The notes: generated by a model not told the origin, from the letters alone. Shown: positions 1 through 6,495, numbered from the stretch's first letter. The stretch is DNA of 7,988 nucleotides from Phycisphaerales bacterium (GCA_028288775.1 JAQGHP010000583.1:1-7988), one strand, 5' to 3'. Numbers and translations: made by a program.

Positions 1-230
1 AGCATGACGCCCAGGATGAACCACGGGGCGGCCTTGCCGATCGCCTGCTCACTGATGCCGCCGCTGTAGTAGGCGGTGCTGGCGAGGTCGCAGAGCACGA
101 TGGCGGCGGCGCGCCAGAAGCTGATGAAAGCGAGCGCGACGCTGCAGACGAGCAGAACGTTCATCTTCCGCCGCGCCGTCGCGTCGGGGAGCTGAGCCAC
201 ATCGAAACTGGTGGATGGAAGGGAAGCCAT
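1..230 (-). CDS. APC/KUP-type permease, N-terminal part (cut by window edge)
   Basis: An open frame reads leftward from an ATG at 230-228 and is still open at base 1, giving 76 complete codons. After a polar N-terminus of about 23 residues there is a hydrophobic helix (about residues 24-46). It runs into CDLASTAYYSGG (47-58) and a second hydrophobic stretch starting near 68. This is the layout of the start of an APC-superfamily permease. D48 and Y55 have the D-x6-Y spacing seen in KUP/KimA potassium transporters (GDIGTSPLY in Kup), which suggests K+ as substrate; with only 76 residues an amino-acid permease cannot be excluded. The upstream GAGG is about 12 nt from the ATG, a weak ribosome site. 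The gene lies at the end of a ~430-nt leader containing a c-di-AMP riboswitch, so high c-di-AMP should switch it off. It is divergent from the KimA-like gene at 895. Confidence 0.8.
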   Translation of the reverse strand, partial: MASLPSTSFDVAQLPDATARRKMNVLLVCSVALAFISFWRAAAIVLCDLASTAYYSGGISEQAIGKAAPWFILGVM

Positions 231-272
231 GGCAATACAGAACCTCACCGGCCCCGGGGCGAGCGCGTGGGA

Positions 273-344
273 GTTCAAGGGTTTGAAGGTTCAAGAGTTC
301 AAGGGTCAGAACCCTTAAACAATTGAACGCTCCAACCTTAAACC
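273..344 (-). repeat. Degenerate octamer repeats in permease leader
   Basis: Read on the minus strand this stretch contains CCCTTGAA, CTCTTGAA, CCTTCAAA and CCCTTGAA in direct succession. More degenerate GTTCAATTGTTTAAGGGTTC-like units lie on their 5' side. AAGGGT (301-306) and ACCCTT (311-316) can pair around a four-base loop. It lies between the riboswitch terminator and the permease start codon, so it is transcribed in the 5' leader. It resembles the TTGAACC-type intergenic repeats common in planctomycete-like genomes (from memory). No function is evident. Confidence 0.6.
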
Positions 345-398
345 CGCACGGCTAAGTCGGGGTTGGTCGTTGGGAGCTATGCGCAATCGAAGGGGTAG

Positions 399-441
399 AA
401 CGCTGAAAATCAAACGGCCCGATGGGGCCGTCCCTAGCGTT
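399..441 (-). terminator. Probable intrinsic terminator / expression platform of the riboswitch
   Basis: On the minus strand ACGGCCC (431-425) pairs perfectly with GGGCCGT (420-414) around a CATC loop. It is followed at once by TTGATTTTC (413-405). This has the form of a rho-independent terminator, although the T-tract is interrupted. An outer perfect stem, AACGCT (441-436) with AGCGTT (404-399), encloses the whole element. It begins about 15 nt after the last conserved riboswitch block, the place expected for an expression platform of a c-di-AMP riboswitch that terminates transcription when ligand is bound. Confidence 0.65.
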
Positions 442-449
442 GTAGCCTT

Positions 450-655
450 TCACAAGCCGACGGGGTTAGCTGACGGGCTGGGAGGTAAAAGTCTCCCTCG
501 GTCGAAAGGACCGATTAGCCCCTGCCGGCAGCGGGAGGACGCCGTCTGGTACAGCGATACCAGCCAGGCGTATTGGCCTCTCCATCGTGCCGACGTCGTG
601 GGACACAGGCCCCACGTTGGGTTCCCCGCGCCCCCGTGGCCGGGGGCTTAGGCGC
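450..655 (-). promoter_or_regulatory. Cyclic-di-AMP riboswitch (ydaO/yuaA type)
   Basis: The minus strand carries the diagnostic 3' half of the ydaO aptamer in order: GGGGCTAATC (522-513), a CGGTC/GACCG hairpin (513-499), a GGGAG/CTCCC stem (497-480), CCCGTCAGCTAACCCCG (477-461) and GTCGGC (461-456), then GTGAAAGG. This parallels the known aptamer block GGGGUUAAUC-hairpin-stem-CCCGACAGCUAAC-CCGG-GGC. The 5' half is best placed at 655-618. It has GCGCC, then TAA, a 7-bp GCCCCCG/CGGGGGC hairpin (647-630) and GGGGAACCC (626-618), matching the conserved GGAACC segment. About 95 nt lie between that segment and GGGGCTAATC, an unusually long insert. It includes a TGGTA/TACCA hairpin flanked by ACGCC/GGCGT. 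The outer P1 pairing I can find is short. The RNA points at the permease at 230-1 and not at the + strand gene. The 3' half is confident; the 5' boundary is inferred. Confidence 0.8.
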
Positions 656-669
656 TGGCGAAGGCGGGA

Positions 670-697
670 ATCCTAGTGCGAGTTCGCCCGCTGTCAA
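670..697 (-). promoter_or_regulatory. Sigma70-type promoter of the riboswitch-permease transcript
   Basis: On the minus strand TTGACA (697-692), a perfect -35 hexamer, is followed after 16 bp by TAGGAT (675-670), a good -10. Transcription would start near 660-664, just before the inferred 5' end of the riboswitch aptamer. That agreement supports both calls. Confidence 0.7.
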
Positions 698-819
698 GAC
701 ATTTCCGGCGGACGCTGCTGTGAGCCCGGTACAAGCGGTTCCGGCGGCGGGTGTTAGGAAATCCACTCGGGCGCAACATTCCAGTCACGGTCATTGCGCG
801 TCTGGGGGCAGTCTGTGAA

Positions 820-849
820 TTGACAGATTTGTTGAGCGCGACTTACGCT
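820..849 (+). promoter_or_regulatory. Candidate promoter of the KimA-like gene
   Basis: TTGACA at 820-825 is a perfect -35. The best -10 is TACGCT at 844-849 with an 18-bp spacer, which is only fair. Transcription would start near 856, about 40 nt before the ATG at 895. No riboswitch-like blocks are seen on this strand between this promoter and the gene. Confidence 0.4.
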
Positions 850-894
850 CGCGGCGGTGTCGCCCGACGCTCTGGTCACGGGAATTCAAGCTTC

Positions 895-2871
895 ATGCGC
901 GCTTCCAACGACGGCCCCACGAACAAGCCCGCGGCGTTGGCGCTGCTCTCGACCCAGCGGCCGCGAAACGTCGGCTGGCTTCAGGCCGCCGGGCTCTTGT
1001 TCGGCGATTGGGGCACGAGCCGGCTCTACGTGTTGGGCCTGGCGTTTCTCATTGCGGGCCACAGCAGCTTCTGGCTCGTCACGATGATGAGCGGGCTGAT
1101 CCTCGCGGTGGGATGGGCGTACACGCAGATCTGCCGGATTTATCCCGACGGGGGCGGTGTTTACACTGCGGCGCGACGGCGCAGCCGCACGCTCGCGGTG
1201 GTGGGCGCGTTGCTGCTCTTCGCGGACTACAGCGTCACCGTAAGCTTGAGCGTTCTCGACGGCTTTCATTACTTCGGCCTGCCGCTTGCGCGACACGTTC
1301 ACGACGCCCCACGGCCCGCGGCCAAGCCTTCCTCCGACCGTCCGAACGCGCAGGTGCCGGACGCGGGCGACGCGATCGTTCCCGAGCGCACGGCGCAGGA
1401 CGGCGCCACGGGCGGCCCGCTGCTGGCGTGGGATTCGCCGGGGCTCTGGGCGATCGTGGCGATCGCCGTCATCGGCCTCTTCAACCTGATGGGCCCCAAG
1501 CACAGCAGCGCCTTCGCCGTCTTCGCGGCGCTGGGGATGGTTTTCATCACGCTGCTGGTCACGTTCAGCGCGCTGCCCCGGCTGAACTGGCACGAGTTGC
1601 CGCACCGCATGGGCACGCTGCATCACAGCCCGAAGAAGTTATGGATCGCGTTCGTTTCCATCGTCCTCGCGCTCAGCGGCGTGGAAGCGATTGCGAACCT
1701 GACGGGCGTGATGAAAAAGCCCGTCGCCAAAACCGCCCGCCGGGCCATCTGGACGGTGGCGATTGAAGTCGCTGTTTTCAACATCTTGCTCGCCCTGTGC
1801 ATGGTCGCGATCTACCCGCTGGCACGCGACCGGCACGTCGCGGACATGCTCGCGTACCTCAGCGGAACGTACGTCGGGGAGTGGGGCGAGACGGCGGTGC
1901 GTCTTGTCGGAGGCTTGCTGCTGCTGTCGGCGGGAAATACGGCGGTGAATGGGCTGATGAGCATCGTGTACGTCGTCAGCCGCGATCAGGAGCTGCCGCC
2001 GGTGTTCCAAAAGGTCAACCGCTTCGGCGCGCCGTGGGTCGCGGCGATTCTCGCGGCGGGCGTGCCGATCCTCATTCTTCTCTTCAGCCATGACGTGGAG
2101 CACCTGGCCGACTTGTACGCCATCGGCGTGGTCGGCGCGGTCGCGATCAACGTCACGCTCTGCGCCCTGCATCCGCGCCTGCACCGGCTGTGGCGCAAGA
2201 TTCCGATGTTCCTGCTGGGGTTGTTGCTCCTGGCGATTTGGGTGACGCTCGCGTTCACCAAGATCCACGCGCTCATTTTCGTCTCGGTCGTCATGGCCGT
2301 GGGCCTGGGCGCACGCGCCTTGACCAAGCTGCTTCAGGCCCGACGCGGCGAGCGGCCCAGCCTCCTGCGGCAGGCGATACACGAGCAGCTCACCCCGGAC
2401 GCCCTATCACGCCCGAAGCTGCTCCTATGCACCTACGGCTCCGACGCCCTTGCCCCCGTCGCCCTCGCGGAAGCCAGGCGCACCAACTCGACCCTGATGG
2501 TCTGCTTCGTCCGGCAGGTCACGCTGTCTTACAGGCACCAAGGCCGCCGACTGACGATCGACACGGACGCTGCAGCCCTGCGGACCTTCAGCCGCTTCCT
2601 CGACCACGCGCATGGTACGGGAGTGCCGGTGCTGCCCGTCTACGACATGGGCCCCGACGCCGCGGAGTTGATCGCGGAAAACGCCGCCATATATGGTTGC
2701 GGCCGCGTCCTGATCGGCAGCAGCCGGCATGGCGCGCTCTATCATTTGATCAAAGGGCATTTCCAAACGCGACTGGAAGCGCTGCTGCCCGAGGATATCA
2801 AGGTCGAAGTGATTAGGCCCGAGACCCCGACGGGCGAATCGCCGCCGAAACCCTCGCACACGGGCGCGTGA
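895..2871 (+). CDS. KimA-like potassium/APC permease with C-terminal universal stress protein domain
   Basis: This encodes 658 residues in the inner membrane. About twelve hydrophobic helices span residues 28-475, followed by a cytoplasmic alpha/beta domain (about 507-640) with CTYGSDALA at its start and GSSRHGALYHLIKG (608-621), the UspA-type nucleotide-binding loop position. D38 and Y45 (in FGDWGTSRLYVLG) and D111, Y112, T115 (in LFADYSVTVS) have the same spacing as the K+ site residues I recall for B. subtilis KimA (D36, Y43; D117, Y118, T121). This favours proton-coupled K+ import over amino-acid transport. KimA is about 607 residues; here an extra hydrophilic, Pro/Asp-rich loop (about 132-180) lies between helices 3 and 4, probably outside the cell. 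I chose ATG 895 because the open frame upstream (to 751) is not hydrophobic and overlaps the promoter. The Shine-Dalgarno is weak (GGGA, 11 nt away). The gene is divergent from the riboswitch-controlled permease. Confidence 0.85.
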   Translation: MRASNDGPTNKPAALALLSTQRPRNVGWLQAAGLLFGDWGTSRLYVLGLAFLIAGHSSFWLVTMMSGLILAVGWAYTQICRIYPDGGGVYTAARRRSRTLAVVGALLLFADYSVTVSLSVLDGFHYFGLPLARHVHDAPRPAAKPSSDRPNAQVPDAGDAIVPERTAQDGATGGPLLAWDSPGLWAIVAIAVIGLFNLMGPKHSSAFAVFAALGMVFITLLVTFSALPRLNWHELPHRMGTLHHSPKKLWIAFVSIVLALSGVEAIANLTGVMKKPVAKTARRAIWTVAIEVAVFNILLALCMVAIYPLARDRHVADMLAYLSGTYVGEWGETAVRLVGGLLLLSAGNTAVNGLMSIVYVVSRDQELPPVFQKVNRFGAPWVAAILAAGVPILILLFSHDVEHLADLYAIGVVGAVAINVTLCALHPRLHRLWRKIPMFLLGLLLLAIWVTLAFTKIHALIFVSVVMAVGLGARALTKLLQARRGERPSLLRQAIHEQLTPDALSRPKLLLCTYGSDALAPVALAEARRTNSTLMVCFVRQVTLSYRHQGRRLTIDTDAAALRTFSRFLDHAHGTGVPVLPVYDMGPDAAELIAENAAIYGCGRVLIGSSRHGALYHLIKGHFQTRLEALLPEDIKVEVIRPETPTGESPPKPSHTGA

Positions 2872-2892
2872 CTCTTTCGGCAACTTCTCTTT

Positions 2893-2918
2893 CCCTCCCC
2901 CGCGGTACCGGAGGAGGG
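2893..2918. repeat. Hairpin between convergent genes, probable diverged copy of the CCCTCTCC repeat
   Basis: CCCTCC (2893-2898) pairs with GGAGGG (2913-2918) around a partly paired centre containing GGTACC. It lies in the 110-bp gap between the stops of the two convergent genes and could stop transcription from both sides, but neither side has a T-tract. Its sequence resembles a decayed version of the repeats at 6551 and 6642. Confidence 0.45.
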
Positions 2919-2981
2919 AGCAAGAACCGCTGAACGTGTCTCGCACCCATCGCGGACTGTCCCGGAATGAAGACTCCGCGA

Positions 2982-4628
2982 CTATCGTCGGGCGACGGCT
3001 TTCGTCTTTTGTGGCACGGGCGCCTCGTACATCATGTGGACCGCGTGCTGGCCTTCGTCGTAATAGTGCGGCAGCGAGCCAATTCGGCGGAAGCCGTTGC
3101 GCTCGTAGAGGCGGATTGCACCGGCGTTTGTTTCCTCGACTTCCAAATACACGCGCGACGCGCCCCGCCTGGTCAATTCCTCGAGCATCGCGCACAGGAG
3201 CTTTTCGCCGATCTTTTGGCCGCGGTGGGCGTCGCTCACGACGAGGCTGTAAATGCGCCCGGACACGCGGCCCTTCTGGTTGCGGAGCAGCGCGATGCCG
3301 TCACCGACGACGCGGCCGCCGGTCTCCGCGACGAGGAACACCGCGCTGTCGCGCTGCTGGAGGTATTGCATCTGCCGCTTGCTGATGGCGTGGGCGGAGA
3401 AGGTCGCCAGCTCCAGTTCGAGCGTGGCGGGCAGGTCGGCCTTGCGGGCGGGGCGAATGTGTACGGGTGACTGTGGCACGTCAATATTATCCGCCGGGGT
3501 ATGTGGGGCGGGCAACCCCGCGCCCGCGGCGAGCAATTCTTCGAGAATGTTGGGCACGGGCGTCGGGACCGGCGCCTCGTCCGCGGACGGCGCGAAGCCG
3601 GTCGCGCTGACGACCGCCGGCTCGCGGCGCAGCACGAACTTGCGGAGCATTTTCACTGGCCGGTAGCTCTGCTTCGTCCAGGCCAGCGACTCCAGGCCCC
3701 AGTCGTCCCCCACGTTCACCAGCGGCAAATGCGCCCATTGCTTTTGGCAAAAGTCGCTGAAGATGAACTGCGCCAGGCCCTTCACGGACAGGTCGGTTTT
3801 CTCGATCGTAATGCTGCTCTGGTTCCGGCCGAGCGCTTCGCCGAAGGTAAACGCGCGGAGTCGCCACGAACGCTCCGCTTCCCCTCCAATTTGCATTTTG
3901 CAATTTGCATTTTGCAATTTGCAATCTTCTTGTTCGGCCCCCACGTACACCACCATCCCCTTCAGCCCCAGCACTTCCGCCGTCTCCAGGCACAGCGCCG
4001 TCGCCACGGATTCCTTCGCGCGCTTCAGCGCGTTGGAGTCCGGCTCTTCAAGATGCTGCGCGTCCTGGTGAATCTTCCACGTGTCCAGGAGCTGCATGCA
4101 GTCGGCGAGGTGACGGTCGCGGCTGTACGCCTCGACGCGGAACGGGTAGTTGCGGATGAATCGGTTTTTCGCCTGGCGCTTGCTCGCGAGGTCGCCGCCG
4201 GCGAGGTCGATCATGCGGTTGACGTCGTAGAGATAATCAGCGCCCATCGGGCGCGCCTGCATGCCCGTGCGGTCAAAACGGGCGAGAAGTTCCTCACTGG
4301 CGTACTCCACGCGGCTGCGGTGCGGCACGCCATGACGGACGTTGTAATCGTCCATCAATTCGTAAGCGCCCTTGAGCGCGCGGTCGCTGTGGGTGTCGCC
4401 GATGGGAGGAAGGAGGAGGGTGAGGTCGCCTGTGCCGTTGGCGAAGACGCACAAATGCCCGTCGATCATTTTCCAGAGAATGCGGAGGCTGTTCCGCCAG
4501 GTGAAAAGCTGAGAGAACGTGTAATCCGAGAGGGGCTCGGCAAGGGAAGTGAAATAAGGATCGAGGACGGCCCTATCGGCAAGCTCAACCGATCGCAGGC
4601 CCCAATCCGAGAAGGGGTCATCGTCCAT
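2982..4628 (-). CDS. DUF2156 (MprF-like C-terminal domain) fused to RimI-like GNAT acetyltransferase
   Basis: This encodes 548 residues with no membrane segment, so it is probably cytosolic. Residues about 20-335 match DUF2156, the soluble catalytic domain of phosphatidylglycerol lysyltransferase. Typical segments are YLYDVNRMIDLAGGDLASKR (132-151), FTFGEALG (260-267), IEKTDLSVKGLAQFI (275-289) and SYRPVKMLRKFVLRR (321-335). A Pro/Ala-rich linker (336-387) leads to a GNAT domain (388-535). It has VVSDAHRGQKIGEKLL as the acetyl-CoA pyrophosphate loop (K472 replaces the usual Gly) and a RimI-like EVEETNAGAIRLYERNGF. DUF2156 proteins transfer aminoacyl groups or are uncharacterised; GNATs acylate amines, so the pair may modify one target in two ways (inference). 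A repeat-encoded insert occupies about 233-247. ATG 4628 follows GGAGG by 14 nt; an in-frame TTG at 4670 is the alternative. No membrane flippase domain of MprF is present. Confidence 0.85.
   Translation of the reverse strand: MDDDPFSDWGLRSVELADRAVLDPYFTSLAEPLSDYTFSQLFTWRNSLRILWKMIDGHLCVFANGTGDLTLLLPPIGDTHSDRALKGAYELMDDYNVRHGVPHRSRVEYASEELLARFDRTGMQARPMGADYLYDVNRMIDLAGGDLASKRQAKNRFIRNYPFRVEAYSRDRHLADCMQLLDTWKIHQDAQHLEEPDSNALKRAKESVATALCLETAEVLGLKGMVVYVGAEQEDCKLQNANCKMQIGGEAERSWRLRAFTFGEALGRNQSSITIEKTDLSVKGLAQFIFSDFCQKQWAHLPLVNVGDDWGLESLAWTKQSYRPVKMLRKFVLRREPAVVSATGFAPSADEAPVPTPVPNILEELLAAGAGLPAPHTPADNIDVPQSPVHIRPARKADLPATLELELATFSAHAISKRQMQYLQQRDSAVFLVAETGGRVVGDGIALLRNQKGRVSGRIYSLVVSDAHRGQKIGEKLLCAMLEELTRRGASRVYLEVEETNAGAIRLYERNGFRRIGSLPHYYDEGQHAVHMMYEAPVPQKTKAVARR
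3887..3926 (-). repeat. 14-bp tandem repeat of intergenic type inside the DUF2156 coding region
   Basis: On the + strand the unit CAATTTGCATTTTG occurs exactly twice (3887-3900, 3901-3914) and is followed by a partial CAATTTGCAATC. The block is strikingly AT-rich within a GC-rich gene. On the coding strand it stays open and encodes a Cys/Lys/Asn/Gln-rich stretch (CKLQNANCKMQIGG). Similar TTGCAAATTGCAAAA arrays are familiar as intergenic repeats in planctomycete-like genomes (from memory). Confidence 0.85.
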
Positions 4629-4716
4629 AAAATTGACGGTTTCCTCCGAAACGACCGGGGAAGAAGGCAACCGACGGACGACGATGTCCGAGGCGACTTA
4701 TACCTTCCCTTGTGGA

Positions 4717-4747
4717 ACTATATCGAATACCTACCACGTTTGGTAAA
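4717..4747 (-). promoter_or_regulatory. Candidate promoter with overlapping palindromic operator, upstream of the DUF2156-GNAT gene
   Basis: In the AT-rich gap between 4752 and 4628 the minus strand has TATAGT (4722-4717), a good -10. Weak -35 choices lie upstream: TTTACC at 4747-4742 with a 19-bp spacer, or TTACCA at 4746-4741 with an 18-bp spacer. A perfect inverted repeat TACCA-CGTT-TGGTA (4732-4745) overlaps the -35/spacer, where a repressor could act. Both the promoter and the operator are pattern-based guesses. They suggest the DUF2156-GNAT gene is not solely dependent on read-through from the gene before it. Confidence 0.4.
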
Positions 4748-4751
4748 GAAA

Positions 4752-6308
4752 TTACGGATTTATTGCCACGCTATTTTCAGAAGACTGGCGTGTGAAGAGC
4801 ACCACAGACCCGGCACATGCCGACTGACGCCAAATTTTGGACTGCCGTATTTCAGGCAATAGCCGGGCGTGGTAGGTGGTGTCCAAAAGCAGGCAATCAA
4901 TTCGGTACCCATCGAGCAACTGCTCCCAGCCCTTCGCGGCCGAGGTGATCGTGCAGTACTCCCGCCACTGCGGCTCCGAATACGCTTCGATCCGGCCGTC
5001 CATGAACACGCGCCCAGTTGGCCCCAGCGACCAATCCAAGTACTCGCCCCATTCCAGCCGGGCGAATACGCGGGCTTCATCCGGCCCGCCCAAGCCGCGC
5101 TCGCACACCTCGCGAATATCGGACTCGGTCCGGTGTGCGCTGCGAACGCCGGCGAACACCGGGTTGTATCGGTCCATCCACGGGAGGCTCATTACTGACA
5201 CGCCCGTCAAAAACATCATGAGCGCCGCCGGGACGAATGATCGTCGGGCTGCCTGCGCCTCCCGCGCCCGCAGCAGCGTGGCCGCCAGCAGCGACGCCAT
5301 GATCGGAGCCGTCGCCAGCATCCACCATGCGACCATCCGCATCGACCGGCTGGCCAAAGGGAGGAAGCAGACGATCAGGCAAAGGTCCCGCAAGGTCGGC
5401 CTTCGGCGCGCCGCGAGGTATAGCAATGCGAGCGCCACGACCGACATCCAGAAGACTTTCCCGATCCACAAATCAGGCGTTGGAGGGAGCCACTCCTCCA
5501 CATGTCGCGCCGCGGCGGTGTGGGCGATGCTCCCGACGTACTGATAAACCTTCCATCCGTACGGATTGATCAGCGTCGCGCCGCCGCACCCGGCAAGACA
5601 CAGCACATGACGCCATGCAGCACCTTGGGCCGTTCCCTTGTCCGTCGGCGGAGTGCGACGCGTTTTACTTTCATGGTCTATTTCGTTGCGCGTTTTCGAC
5701 CGCGAGGGCGGTGGCGCGGTCCCCATCCAGCACCGCTGCACCGCCTCGATGACGGCTGCAAGGGTGAAGGCCCCGACCAGCACAAGCCCGATGGGAAATC
5801 CGCCGTGAACGTTGGCCCATAGCGCCATGAGGACCGGGGGCACCCATAGCAGCCAGGGTCGGCGGGCCGCATCGTGCAGCACGCCAAGCAGCAGAACGAA
5901 CAACAGCAGCGAGAGCGTCTGCGGCCGGATCAAAAAGAGTTGCCACAACCCAAGAAACACGAAAACACCCATCGCCATCGCGGCGACCGATGAACCCGAG
6001 GCCCGGCGACACAATCGACCGAGCACCGCCATTGTGGCCGCAAGGATGGTCGCGTTGACGAACTGCGCCAGCGGAAGGCCGCCCCATTGAAACAAGCGGT
6101 AATAGCCCACCTGTGTGAGCCAGTTCGCATCCCGCAGGAGATGCCCGCCCACGGTGAATGTGAACGGGTCGGCGTCCACCACCCTGCCCTGCCGGACGAT
6201 CTCGCGACCGCGTGCCAGATGGTGCCAGAAATCGGTTTGGTAACCGCGGTCCATCGAGGCGGCGACAAACGCCAGCACCGGCGCGACCATCGGCCGCACC
6301 TGCTGCAT
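4752..6308 (-). CDS. Uncharacterised multi-pass membrane protein, GT-C-like architecture
   Basis: This encodes 518 residues with a short first hydrophobic segment (7-18). It then has an extracytoplasmic-type loop YQTDFWHHLARGREIVRQGR (23-42) continuing DADPFTFT, and a series of helices between about 62 and 375. This arrangement recurs in bacterial membrane proteins distantly like GT-C glycosyltransferases, where the acidic residue in the first loop is catalytic (family knowledge; activity here is inference). LINPYGWKVYQYV (246-258) and the soluble C-terminal part with EWGEYLDW (419-426), RVFMDGRIEAY (433-443) and YRIDCLLLDTTYH (468-480) fit the same group. Residues 195-228 form a very basic, low-complexity cytoplasmic loop. 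I chose ATG 6308. The frame stays open to 6629, but that extension passes through a hairpin repeat and is not protein-like. No clear Shine-Dalgarno is seen, and a GTG at 6341 is an alternative start. The true donor and acceptor are unknown. Confidence 0.75.
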   Translation of the reverse strand: MQQVRPMVAPVLAFVAASMDRGYQTDFWHHLARGREIVRQGRVVDADPFTFTVGGHLLRDANWLTQVGYYRLFQWGGLPLAQFVNATILAATMAVLGRLCRRASGSSVAAMAMGVFVFLGLWQLFLIRPQTLSLLLFVLLLGVLHDAARRPWLLWVPPVLMALWANVHGGFPIGLVLVGAFTLAAVIEAVQRCWMGTAPPPSRSKTRNEIDHESKTRRTPPTDKGTAQGAAWRHVLCLAGCGGATLINPYGWKVYQYVGSIAHTAAARHVEEWLPPTPDLWIGKVFWMSVVALALLYLAARRRPTLRDLCLIVCFLPLASRSMRMVAWWMLATAPIMASLLAATLLRAREAQAARRSFVPAALMMFLTGVSVMSLPWMDRYNPVFAGVRSAHRTESDIREVCERGLGGPDEARVFARLEWGEYLDWSLGPTGRVFMDGRIEAYSEPQWREYCTITSAAKGWEQLLDGYRIDCLLLDTTYHARLLPEIRQSKIWRQSACAGSVVLFTRQSSENSVAINP

Positions 6309-6456
6309 CGACGGAAGGAATGTACGTCCTATAGCGCCCACGCGTAGGGGATGTATCGTCCGTGCGGGCCGAAGGATCAACAGGGAATTGGCCGTGAAAC
6401 CGGCGAATCCGCGCCGGGCGCGTGAAATGAATGTTATGGGGCGTGACGTCGGCACT

Positions 6457-6495
6457 TGCCAGTTGACTGGCAGTCCAATCGACCAAATTTGTCGA
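6457..6495. promoter_or_regulatory. Two adjacent palindromes, possible operator sites
   Basis: TGCCAGTTGACTGGCA (6457-6472) is a perfect 16-bp palindrome. Six bases on, TCGAC and GTCGA (6479-6483, 6491-6495) flank CAAATTT. They lie about 150-190 bp upstream of the membrane-protein start codon at 6308, within reach of its promoter. I find no good promoter hexamers beside them, so regulatory function is only a suggestion. Confidence 0.35.

Noticed and set aside
456..655. Riboswitch on the + strand controlling the KimA-like gene
   Set aside because: The conserved blocks (GGGGCTAATC, CAGCTAACCCCG) read correctly only on the minus strand, and the matching promoter and terminator also point left.
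370..818. Small open frames on both strands over the divergent regulatory region
   Set aside because: They overlap the riboswitch, terminator and promoter, and their products are Arg/Pro/Ala-rich as expected from random reading of GC-rich DNA.
751..894. Upstream extension of the KimA-like gene to a GTG at 751
   Set aside because: The extra 48 residues show no family-like sequence, and the best promoter (-35 at 820) lies within them. ATG 895 places the first helix at the usual distance.
880..894. Adjacent EcoRI and HindIII sites (GAATTC AAGCTT) that look like a vector polylinker
   Set aside because: Only two six-base sites are present, and the flanking sequence continues normally into a genuine gene. 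Chance occurrence is the simpler reading.
3887..3926. CRISPR-like array
   Set aside because: The units are 14 bp, contiguous, without spacers and inside a gene, so this is a tandem repeat.
3501..4862. A 453-codon open frame on the + strand
   Set aside because: It lies antisense to the DUF2156-GNAT gene, whose protein has recognisable domains; long antisense frames are common in GC-rich genes.
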